DNA of 64,000 nucleotides from contig NC_135141.1 of the NCBI RefSeq assembly GCF_051014445.1, forward strand, positions 28,729,422-28,793,421, in the 5' to 3' direction. Each line of letters starts with the position of its first letter. The stretch's first letter is position 1. The notes beneath the pieces are model-generated. The model did no database searches and was not told the origin of the DNA. It saw nothing but the letters and a program-made list of their open reading frames with translations. This DNA is from Colletes latitarsis (Eukaryota; Arthropoda; Insecta; Hymenoptera; Colletidae). Both the position numbers and the translations under genes were made by a program. Positions 38,801 to 50,800 of this stretch are shown piece after piece.

Positions 38801-41800
38801 GTGATAAATATTTAGCGATCCATTATACGATTTCGCCAAATAAATTATTATTTCGTAAAAAGTATAAATACTTCCCCCGGCGAATTCTACAGGACCTTTC
38901 TTTGTTTCGGGTCGGTTGTGCACGATAACTGATGGCTAATTTTTCTTTCGTCGAGCGTGTAACGATAATGCAAAATTTCATTCGTCGGTTAGATTAGATG
39001 CAATCGTGGAAAAGAATGAGCTTGCACGGCACAGAAAGAAAAGGCAAGCGGACGAAAAGCACGAGGTTGACCACCTGCACACTGCAGTGAGTGCCATGCA
39101 CCCCCGCAAGGCGGAAGCTATAGCTGGCACTGCGTGTTGTAAGACGCAATGCGCAACATTTTGCGGAAGCCTCAGTCGGTTATCGGTCGAGATATCTCGC
39201 GGGAAACCGCCCGAATCGAAGTGAAATCCTCGCTGGACGAGTCCTGGACGCGTTGATCATTTCTCCAAACCAGGAAAGGAAACGTCGCGCGATCAAATCA
39301 GCCTATTCTTCACCCAAAACCCGTGCGAGCTTTCCAATCTTTGCTTTCCATTTTAGTCTTTCTTCATGCATTTTTAAGGAAACCAAGATACAAAGATATT
39401 TAACAAAAATTTCAATTACCTCACATGGTAATTATACAGGGTGTTCGGCCACCCCAAGGAAAAATTTTAATGGGGGATTCTAGAAGCCAAAATAAGACGA
39501 AAATCAAGAATACCAATTTGTCGATGAAGGCTTTGTTGAACAGTTATTAACGTTTAAAGTTCCGACCGTACTGAATTTTTTTCTCGAAAGTGCGTAGGAT
39601 TTCGGGGGTATGTCTATCCACCGAAAATAATTGTAATTGACCCCCGCAACCTAAAATAATTTTTTTAGAATTAATTAAAAATTTTTTTTTTCGTCGAAAA
39701 ATTTAGGCACCTACCCCCTGTCGATTTTTCTTAAAAATACGTTTTTCATTTTTAGTAATATTGGTTGACGCCCTACAGAAAAGTTGTCTAATACTTTTTT
39801 GTAGGTATCCATGAGCTCTGTTTCAGAAAAAAGTTTCATTGAAATATATTCACTATTGTAGGAGTTATGGCTGTTTGAAAATTGGACCATTTTTATGGGG
39901 TTTTTCTCATTTTGCGGGGTCAAGGACCAACTTTTCGAATATTTTTGCGATTTGTACATATTCTTGGTTAAAATACGCGTCGTTTTCTTTTCTAAACATC
40001 AAAATCCGTCAATCCGTTCAGAAGTTATGACGTTTTAAAGATTCGCATGAAAATTCGGGCAGACATTCCAGGCCAGAAATTAGATTTTCGGTAAGGAATT
40101 TTTTTCTCGAAACTGGGTAGGATTTCGAGGGTATGTGTAATGACCAAAAATGATTGTAATCGACCCCTGAAACCTAAAATAATTTTTCCAGAACGATTTG
40201 AAATTTTTTTTTTCGCCGAAAAATTTAGACATATACTCGAATTTTTTTCTCAAAAGTGGGTAGGATTTCGGGGGTATACATAATGACCAAAAATGATTGT
40301 AATTGACCCCCACAACTAAAAATAATTTTTCCAGAACGATTTGAAATGTTTGAATTTAATTGTCAATAACTTTTTAACGAAGCCTCCATCAACAAATTGG
40401 TATTCTTGATTTTCGTCTTATTTTGGCCTTTAGAATCCTCCATTAAAATTTTTCCCAAGGGTGGCCGAACACCCTGTATAAGAAAACAAAGAATGTAACA
40501 AGTTTCGTGACTTCGAGACGGAATAAACGATACTCTTCGACCTTTTTATTATTCAATTTCCAACGCAGGAAGTTAGCTTTGTTCCTCTATGTAAATTTCA
40601 AACAAGTGACTTTGTATTCCTGGTCGTACGCGTTTAACGTTCGTCCGCAGTGGGATTTCACTCGGGCGTGGAAGTTTCTCAGCAGATTTGGCGCAGCTCG
40701 AACGATCCCCGGATTCAAAGTGTCGGCGTGTCCCGGCGTGCACAAAGTAAATTCTTCCGCGCGAAACGCACGACTTCGAACATTTTCTGTATGAATGCGA
40801 CCGCCGATGCAATACAAATAAGCCGCGGAAGCCGTAGTCCCGAGCTTTGCGATGCAGAATGCGGCACCGGCGAAAAATTGCACCGTGAGACTTGGCAAAG
40901 CACGAGATTCTCCATGCGGCGGCAGTCAAGAGCAATCGCGAAACTATCGGGCAATACTTTTTTCACGCTGAATCGATATCGTCCATTCGCGCGCACGTCG
41001 AACACGGTTCTCCATCCTTTCGTAAAAAAAGCATCGACATCAAAGCAATGACTTTAGTGACCAAAATAAGACGAAAATCAAGAATACCAATTTGTTGTTT
41101 GAGGCTTCGTTAAAAAGTTATTTCCCAGGTGTGGTCGAACACACATTCTATTTCAAGGAATGAGAAACAACCTGAACGGAATGTATCTACTGCATGAATA
41201 TTAATTCATCTTCGTTTAGAATGATCATTTTAAAAGATTAAAAAAATAGACTTTCTCTTCGCAGGCACAATATTTTAGACGTTACAGGTGCAGCACGTGA
41301 CGCATGCATTGTACGCGTCACGTGCTGCTGCACCCTACGTCGATACTTAATTGTGTATGAACACACAGCAAATAACGACGCACGTGAAACGAATTTGGTC
41401 CATATTGATGTTTTAATCCAAATCTGAATTTTATTATTCTATACTTCAGTACGAGGTTTCTAATCGAATAAAATAAATAGCTTGCACGGGTCCAAATGGA
41501 CCCATGTCCGCTGAGCGATTGTCAATATTTAACCTGTATGTTATTTTTAATTTTCATCGATATGGTCAAAGTAGTAAGAAATGAAACGTAATTCAGAATA
41601 AATATATGTTTCGTCCAATGTTGAAGCCGTGCCGACTCTCACAATGGAGCGTAAGCGTGACCTCGCATTAAGTGCACTTTCGTCTCCACAATGGTGCTCT
41701 CCGTAACTCATTACACTTAAAAAGAGCAGAGTACTTCGCACGAGTGCTGTTTAGTTGCTTATAAAGACAGCCGGTTCGAGGATCGAGCCATTTCAATCTT

Positions 41801-44800
41801 GGTGGTCCACTGATTTGTCCACACGTCTCGAGATACTTGGTCGTAGCAAAATCACCCACCAAACTCGCAGAAATACACTAGCTTAAAACTGTACAACCTC
41901 CTCGCGACGTAAAAAATCGTAAAGACCTGATTTTTGTTTCAAATTAAAGAGGAAGGTTTAAACTCTATGACAATATACACGGTATATAAAAAAAAAATTT
42001 ACAAGTCCATAGAAGGCGTTAAACTTTGCAATCTTCGGTATATCGAACCTGTCCTCGTATTTAGAATACTACAGTACCGGGAATGCATTTAAACTGAACA
42101 TCAAATCATGGTATCGTACAGTGGAGACTTCGAGCTTTAATTTAAGAGAAAGAATCAAGACGTAGGATAATTTTTAACAAAGTTAACAGCAGCTCGAATA
42201 TTTTTTAGTGTATGTGATCCAAGTTTCCATCGAGTTGCGAGGGTACAACGAGTACGTCGATCTTATTTAACCAGCCTTGAGTCATTGTACCTGTCGAATA
42301 AAAATAAAAAAGATTCGAGAAAGGGAAGGACGAATGAACAGAGCCGAAATGACGTAACCCGGAGGGGAGAGCTTGTCGCTTTTCTTTGACGTGCACGACC
42401 GCTTTGCTCTATCGCGAAACTGGTTTCAGAATGCAGCGCAGCGCCATGGATTGGCATTGGACCTCCGGTGTAATGCACTTGAGCGCGATTGCATTCGCGG
42501 CGAGAGTGCAGCAGACTCCTGTCTGCGCACCGAGTCGCCGGCAGTTGAGACACGTTACGGAGATATTTGGCTATTCGCCAATAGCCAACCGAAATGAACG
42601 AGGGTCACGGTCGAGACTAGAATCCAGAAAGTGACTGAAGAGTTAAATGAAATCGCAGCCGCAGTTATGACCACGCGCCCTCCCTTTGTGAGCTTTGCTC
42701 GCGATTCACCGTAGCAGCCAAAACTATTTTCCTCCTAGACAGAATAAACATTTAAATTTATTATTTCTCTAGATAGAAAACTGACGTTAACCAGTGTCCT
42801 TAAAATCCTTGCAACCTTTGAATAAGAACTTGAACTTTGTATCGAAAGTTGCAAACGATTTAAAAAGTTCCGGCCAAAGTCACCCGGCTCTTGCAAAGTC
42901 CCTTTTGCCACACACGATCGCGCCATATCCTGATGAAAGAGGATTCTCTTTCTGTCGAGTAAAGCTGGTCGTTTTGTTCTCGATGCTGATTTCAATCGGC
43001 CTAGTTGTTCACAATAGCCTCTTGTGCAGTAATCGCTCGATTGGGTTCTAGCAGCTCGAAGTGCACAACTCCTTGTATGTCTCATCAAACACTCGGCAAG
43101 GATCTTCCTCGGATGCAAACTTGGTTTTCCCAGTGACGTGGAAAATGTTCTTCGTTCCGCCGCAGACCCCTTAAACTTATGATATAATATCCACATTTCA
43201 TCTTCTGTCACAATCCGGTCCAAAAATGGCTCCGTGCTCCGAGGAGCGGAAAGTAGGCGCACACGCTGACTCTTTCATAAAGATTTCCTCCGGACAATTC
43301 CCATTTTCAGAATTTACACGCCTTCCTGAAGTAGTCTAAGTACCAATCAAAGATAGTTTTTTACTAAATTTCTGAGGTAGTTCTTCAAATGTAATAGCTG
43401 ATTCCTAGTTTTTATCTCCAGTTTCAGGTAATTTATATTGCTATTAAAAATCAACTCTTTCACAGACTCTTTAACTCTGATGACACCATATGTTCTGCTA
43501 CGAAAGTTAATATCAGTTATCAGTGCTCCGAAAATATTTGATCATGTGTCAATGATTCGTTAGCAGATAACAGGTGTCCCTTATTAACACACGCTTCTTT
43601 GGCACGATTAAGTCGATCTAAATTAAGCTGTTAAACGAGGTTCTATTCGTTAATAAATATCGCCCAAAGGGACTAAGACTCTTCTTTTGAGCCGAGGTTA
43701 AAAAGGGTAAGAAACTACGGTCATACTAATTCGTTAATGGAACCGTTCAGCATCAGTACCATTTCACGGAAGAAAATCTTTTATTAACTCTCAAAGCACC
43801 CGGTCCACCTGCATTGAAATTAACCGCACAGAATAGCTTTGCGCACGTCAAGCCCCCCTAAACATTTAAAGCAAAACTCGCGGTCAACATGGCCACTCCG
43901 GCGAGGGTGGTGCGAGAGAATTAATTCATTCTCGCTGACCCGTGAAATTTCAGCATACAGCACAAAATACTCGAGTTTTAACCACCGAGAAAATTGTGAT
44001 CGATGACGAGAACCTGGTTTCTCTAATGTAGGCTTTTGCAACGAGAGCGATCTTCGAATCGAAATGAAATGAAAACTACAAAACCTGGCGTTATTACTGT
44101 TTCGGTCGTCGTGTCAGTTATTATGTTTGCTCAGGTTCGAGTTCTCTATCTGTAAAGGCTATAGCAGCGGCGAAGGATCACTTTTCCGCGGCTCCATCGA
44201 AGAAATTCAGCAAGTTCTGCCGGGTATTGCGAGTCTGCCATGAGCTGGCTGACTCAGCATGGTCGGCGTTAGACAAAAGGAGGGAGCAGTCAATTCTCTC
44301 ATTTTTTTCCCGCAGGGGTTTGTCTTGAAATAACCACCCGTCGGCATAGCTGGCAATGAAGTGCACTTATAAACGGAGTGCAGCCAGGAAGCCAGGCGCA
44401 TATGGTTACGAGGTGCACGGTCGAATTTGTGGTGCCACGTGCTCGAGGGTCGATGTACCGATGTCCCCCAATTCCCGCGGGAACTGACGGAGGAAAAAAA
44501 AAAGCCAGGATTGGGTTAGGTTAAGCGCGTCCTGTTCTCTATCGAGCGTAAACAATGCGGTGAGAGCGCCCTGTGATTTAAATAACGAACCCCAAACGAA
44601 CGTTTCGACGGACCCTGGTAAACGATATACAATTATTAGCGCGCGTCCACCTATTATAATGAGCCTCAACGACATCCACCTGTCCCTCAACGCGTTAACT
44701 GCCATCTTTCAGCACTCAGAATGGTCATATGACTTCGTAATTGTTTTCAGGTTTGTATCGAACCGGAGGAAAGCTAAAGAATTAAGTTTACTCTGTTGTG

Positions 44801-47800
44801 TCTAGCTTTTTGTTTAGAAATGGAACGAATTAATTGGAGCGCACGTTCCGAGCGTGTACTTGGGTCGCAGAAATCGTAGTTCGAAAAAGAAAAAGGGTGA
44901 AGATTCAACCGTGGGAATGCACGACTTGTGAGAATGTGCACTGAATGGCCGGCGATTTTCTTCTTTGCTAATTCAAGGTTTTGCTCCGGTGAACGAGTCA
45001 CTCGACTCACGGACAGTGACCGTGCGCGTATGTACCTTTAAAAATGTACATTAACACGATTTTTATATCGGTTTTACGCGTACAGAATTATTGACGAAAA
45101 ATGAAAAAAGTGGAAATTAAACTACTAAGAGGGTACGTGTAATACATTATACGTGTACCTGGAAATAATTACATCTCGAATGTAGTTACAGAAATATGAG
45201 ATATTCCGGAATAATTACGGACGTTGCCATAGTGGAGAAACTAACAGGAACTTTCTTCGCTTTAACGGAATATGGTCGTGGGTAAATGTATAACGGGGTT
45301 GCAGGAATTGTTCATTCGTGAATTAGCTTCGGGCCTAGGCTAAACGAGCGAGGAATCAGTGTACGGATAGGTTGTAATTACGTTAAGTGTAGTTAGCGAT
45401 TTTCGGTTGCGATAACGGTCGAAAGAATCTCTCTCGTGCTAACTCGCGTGACCGTTTTAATTGCAAAGCGTATTAGAAACCGCATTCTTTTCCCCAAACT
45501 CCTACTTCCTTCGTGAAAGTAATTTTACTCTGGTATTGTTCGAATCACCGCGTATACCATAATTTTCACGTTTCGACATTTTCAACTTTGACAAGAGCTT
45601 CGAGGTATGCAGAATTATTCTTTAGAAATTTTCCTACTTCTGGTTACGATTTTTAACTCGTGAACAACGGTCGACAGATTGGAGATTCAACGGAATCGAG
45701 CAAGTTAAAACGTTTGGAGCTCGAAAACGAAGAGGAAGAGGAAACTATGGCGAAAACTTCACCGGGGGGGGGCCCGCGAATGGTGCGAATTTCATTATGC
45801 ACGTGCGAATGCATCAGGAGAGCGAGCGGCGATGCACCGCAAAACGGAGCCCGGTGCTTAAAGTTCATTGAACAATCCGGCTAGAAACGAGGCAGCTGTC
45901 GCGCCGCGTATTGCAGTACGTAAATGGGACGTAAATTTGTAAGCATCGCGTGCCCCGCTAGGGAAGGAAGCCCTTTCAAAGGAAATCCTACAGGAGAAGG
46001 GAGGAAACGACGCACGCTATCATTTTTGCGGCACCGAGTCACGAGTGCCTTCGTGTTTTATTCCGATCGACCGATTGTTATCCACGTTTAAGACCCCGAT
46101 TTCTTCCGAACGTAAGGATTCGGTCAACCATCCATCGAGTATTCCTGATATTCGCTGGAAAAAGAAAATAGAGGAGACCGGGGTCAACAGTAACACTGTG
46201 ACTTTGGGACACGATAACTCAAAAAGTATCACACTCGGAATAAAAATTGTTGTACGAAAATGTTACCTAATTATCCGACGGTAAAACAAAGTTTTGAAGA
46301 CACAGCACTATGGTTGTAACATGCTTACGAACGGTGTAACTGAACTTGCACGGTTATACGTAGTTTAAAATCGAAGTCGGGACGTGTTCCGCATTGTGTA
46401 AGGTCGGTCGATACGATTAACTCAACTATCTATATAACGGTTATTGCACTTTGTTCAATTGGAATTAGTTCATCGCTCTCTTGGCCTTTGCTGGCGTTTA
46501 CCATCTTACCAAGCTTACGCAACTAAAAGTGATATAAAAACCGGAAGGCAATCGAGCGTAAAGACGAACTGCACCTGCCAATGTATTCGTCCTTTCGAGT
46601 GCGTGCGAGAAGCAAGAAAAATTACATCTTTCGTTGCGTTAAAATTATGATAATTCCGCGAAGAGCACATAGAACATCAAGAACGGAAGAGAAACAGTAT
46701 TAATTTTTAAATCCGCTCGAGAATAAATTCTGAGAAGCACTTCAAAAATGGGACACGAGCGACTAACGAGTCAATAAAGAAATTTTACTCGCGACACAGG
46801 CTGACCTCGTGTTCGACTATGTCTATGGCTTAATTGTAGGTCTGGTTACGATCGCGAACCAAAAATAGAGGTGGAGACCAAACACGTTACAACAACACGC
46901 TTCTGAGGCTCGATATTTCAGGCACGTTCTGCACGGTGGTCAAAGTAATTAGAATATCGCGTGCCCGAAAAGTGAAATAAATATCAGATTGCAGGGAATG
47001 AACCAAATATGTACCCAGAATGAGAGTATCATTTATCTATATTGTTCGCCTTACGCGAGCGGTCCCCTAATTATTTCGACCGGCGCAATTTACATCGTAC
47101 ACCTTACGTGCACCTCAAGGACACAGGAAGAGTTAAGTGGCGGAAGATTACGCCTCGGATTGAAGCGTCCCACTTTACAACCTTGAAAAGATCCTGTCTT
47201 GCCATGTCACGGTGATAAAGGTCTACCGTGACTGAAGGATAAAACAACCTCGACGGGAACTGAAAACTCTGCACGCGACAATGTTGCGTAAAACTCGAAC
47301 GTTCCTGCGATTTTAAACCCAACGCTCGACAATGTTTCTCGTGTGACCAGAAAATAAATCGACCGTGGCTTCGAATCCCTAGAATGTCGAGGAAGGATCG
47401 GTCCGCTTTTGACTTCGATTTTCTATTAAACGAACGAAAAGATAGGAGTTGGATCATCTAATTAGCACGTAGTTTAAATTATTTTTCCCCCATCGACAGG
47501 AAGAACTTCGAGGATTAAATGACCAAACGGAGCATAAAAATGCAAAAGTTGTTTTACGGTACGACTCTCGACCACGAGGAACGAAGAGTTGTACGGAGTC
47601 TGTGGTATCGAGCACGCTGGGCGCTGCATACGAGACTGCATAAGAATTTATAAATATAGATTGCCTTCCAGACAAGCATCCATTTCCAGTCTATACGACA
47701 AACTCGCGAGTACCAATGGGAGATCAATTTCCATCCTGAATAATGTGAGAAATTACCATTTCGTTTTTTTTTTCCCGAGTTCTTCGGCGTCTCCTTCGTC

Positions 47801-50800
47801 ATTCGAGACATCGTCGGAAAGAAAAAGCTTCCTTTATTCATTGGATTAATTTCACTTTGTGTGGTTAGCGTCGAAACGATGGAGAACGTTAGTATGCTAC
47901 CGAGGATGGTCTACGAAGTTCAATTTGGCACACAACGCGCGGCGTTCTTCGTGGTTCGTCTTGAGTGTTCTTGCGGCCGCAGGACGAGTTTCCGTGTGGA
48001 CAACTCGTTAAATTAAGTTCGGTCGGGTCAGGTCATACTTTACACGATACAAAGAAGCTTTGAACTGGCGCAGAGCGACACTCCAAATTCTGCTGGATAA
48101 CCGAACCAAATTAACCGACCAATTACACTTTGACCTTTCGCGGGCCAATCGTGCTTCTTGGATCTTCGCGGAACATTTTGGTCTAAGTAGTTTAGACCGG
48201 GGCAAACTTTTTCTAAGAAGGACGAAATGGTGATTTGGGTCTTGCCAGGTATAGCCGAAGAAGTTAACTTCTTGCCAGAATTAAGCTTTACTAGGAAGTT
48301 CCACTGTTTGCCTGTAAACTCGTTTATCTTTTACACGTTATTAGAAATTTTTGTCTAGATAGGAACGTTACCCATCTCTGATAAGATGGCACTAGCTGAA
48401 GCTATAAAACTACGAAATAGTTTCTTTAATCGCGGTGATTCAAGATACGCGAGGCGCGCCTGAGCTTGACCAAAGAGTCGCATGAAATTTAATTGGCCGT
48501 TCAAGGCCATTGAGATGCTGTCCCGACCGTACCGATTGCTATTCCGAAGTTGCCTCTCGTCTCTTCGCGTAAATCTGCATTAACTCGTTCCCTGACTCGC
48601 AAATAGGTTGGCTCGAGCAGGTATGACCGTAAAAATAGAAATTGTATCTGGCGTGATTCCAGTCGGAAAAAGCGACCTTGGCCGGCCAATTGAATTTGAC
48701 TTTTTCAACAAATCGTTTCTAATACCTAAACGACGATAAAAAGCAGATTTCAAAAGAAATTTCTGACCAGCTGGTCCGCCATGTTGGCTCTCCCTGGTCT
48801 TTCTGAGGTTAACGCACGAGCTCGCGCGCCTTTCGCCATAAATATTAAATATCCGAAAGCCAAGGAGTTAGGAAAAAAAAAAAAAAATTATTTATACGAA
48901 GGACTCGACGTCGCGGGACTATAGCGGAGATTCCGGTGGTAAGTCGTTAGGTTGGGTTAGGTTATGTCTCGCGGAGCGTACAGACACACCAAGCTAGCAG
49001 TTTCTCAGGCCGTCCCTTTCCATCCCTTCTCCCTGCGATCCTTCGCGGCTGGTTCTCCCTTTATTTTTCCTCTTTCCCCCTCCCTTGGTCGCTCTTTCCA
49101 CATTTTACCTACCTTCGCGAACTTGGCTCGCAGTTTCGTCCTCTTCGGCTTCTCCACTTCCCCTCTCCTTTCCCCGCTGACCTTCTCCCCTTTCTAAACG
49201 TCATCCGTTTCTCGGACTCACCGACAGAAGCACGTATGTACCTATACGCACGTACCCTACAAATTGCTCGGTCAAGAACGTTGGCGATTGTACACCGCGG
49301 GCTTAACGTTTCGTCGCTAATTCCTCCGCTCGACAGGAAATGCCCGTCCGACCTACGTCACTGCGAAGAAGAAAGGTGTTCATTAAGGGTTCCGGGAAAC
49401 CCCCTTAATCGCGTGCTTATAAAACTGCAACGCAACTCAGCGTTCCGTGGCTGATGAATCTTTTTCTGGTACTCGCGTTCGATGCAATTACGCGCATGTA
49501 AGATTATCAGAGTGATCAGAGGGGCCAAAGTCACGAGAAACGTTCTCAAGCGTTGTTTCGTACCACTCGAAAAACCCATTCGCAAGGGAAACTCGTACCT
49601 GGACAATTTCGTACCCTAATCGTGAGTGGCCATGTGTCTAGCGAACGTTACGACGTTACCTGCAAACTACGGTCGCGGTATCGAATGCAGTGGATGACCG
49701 ACGTGGAACTTTCGCCGCGGCCGTCTGTACACCATTCTCTCAAGGACGGAACAATTTAACCACTTAGGGCTGGAATGTCGACAATATCTTTAAAATTAAT
49801 GCTTCGCATATAGTATTATAGATGCAAGATCGTTTATGGCCTACAGGGTCTTCGGTTTCCCGCGTCACTGCCGTTGCAAAGCGAGGGATTAACAAGAAAT
49901 GGTAGTCGGTCGAGCAGAAGCTCCAAGAGTCGAACCGTGGGGGGAAAAAGGAACGATGGAAACAGGATGGTAGTACAACCACGCTTCATCACTCGACTCG
50001 CGGGCAGGTTGATTGCGAAGTTGAAAGCCGGTACAGGAAACGTGGTATCGCGGTAAAAGTGAGTATTGTTGCAGCATTTTGCGGTAATAACGCCGGGTGC
50101 ACGGACCCGGAGGCTACGGGTTGCGCAAGCGATCGTATTCGTTTTCATAAAAAACGTTTCAGTACTTTCGTTTTCGCGCCACCGACTACGCACCGTGCCC
50201 AAAACCGACGAACAAAGTCGTCGTTGGCTTTCCATCGACGGAATCGCCTCGTTAACGGTCGACGTGCAAATTATACCCCGGGTTCGGAAGAACTCTAGTT
50301 CAACAGCGAGGTTAATGCTTCTAGTAGGGCGTAACGAACCGGTGAAACTGCTACAATTTTAATGTCCTTTCGTAGTCGTGCTCAGGTAACCGAGAATTTC
50401 CGTTACTGATAGAGACCTTGAGCCGTATAGGCACACATTGCGCAACTTGCAACTGCCGGTACTATAGTCCATTCACCGGGCATTTTCACTTTTCACGCAT
50501 CACAGTGCTGATGGTCAACGCCGGAACGAAGACTCCACTACGTCGGAATGTACGATCAAACGAGAGAAAAGTTTTATTTAATTTGGCCACTCGCGGTTTT
50601 ATTATTTCGGCGAGGTCGAATCACTGATCCCAACTATGCAATTAGTGCAACGAGGTCTACTGTGTACATCGCAATCTCGCATACTTTATAATCATCGTTC
50701 AAACGGTTGTATCAACGATAATTGTCGCTCGACGAGGTCACGTTTGATGATAATACGGCGCTGTCGTACGACTATCATTCAAGCCCGACTTGCGACACAT

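Noticed and set aside
41488..41503. Palindrome GGGTCCAAATGGACCC as a possible piggyBac-type subterminal repeat
   Set aside because: No partner repeat, TTAA-flanked ends or transposase remnant could be paired with it.
41770..41790. GGTTCGAGGATCGAGCC as a tRNA T-arm
   Set aside because: No acceptor stem, D-arm or anticodon arm can be folded around it.
48945..48963. GTTAGGTTGGGTTAGGTTAT, resembling the insect telomere repeat TTAGG
   Set aside because: There are only two or three imperfect units, and similar strings occur at 44512 and 19324. It is a common short motif, not a telomeric or subtelomeric tract.
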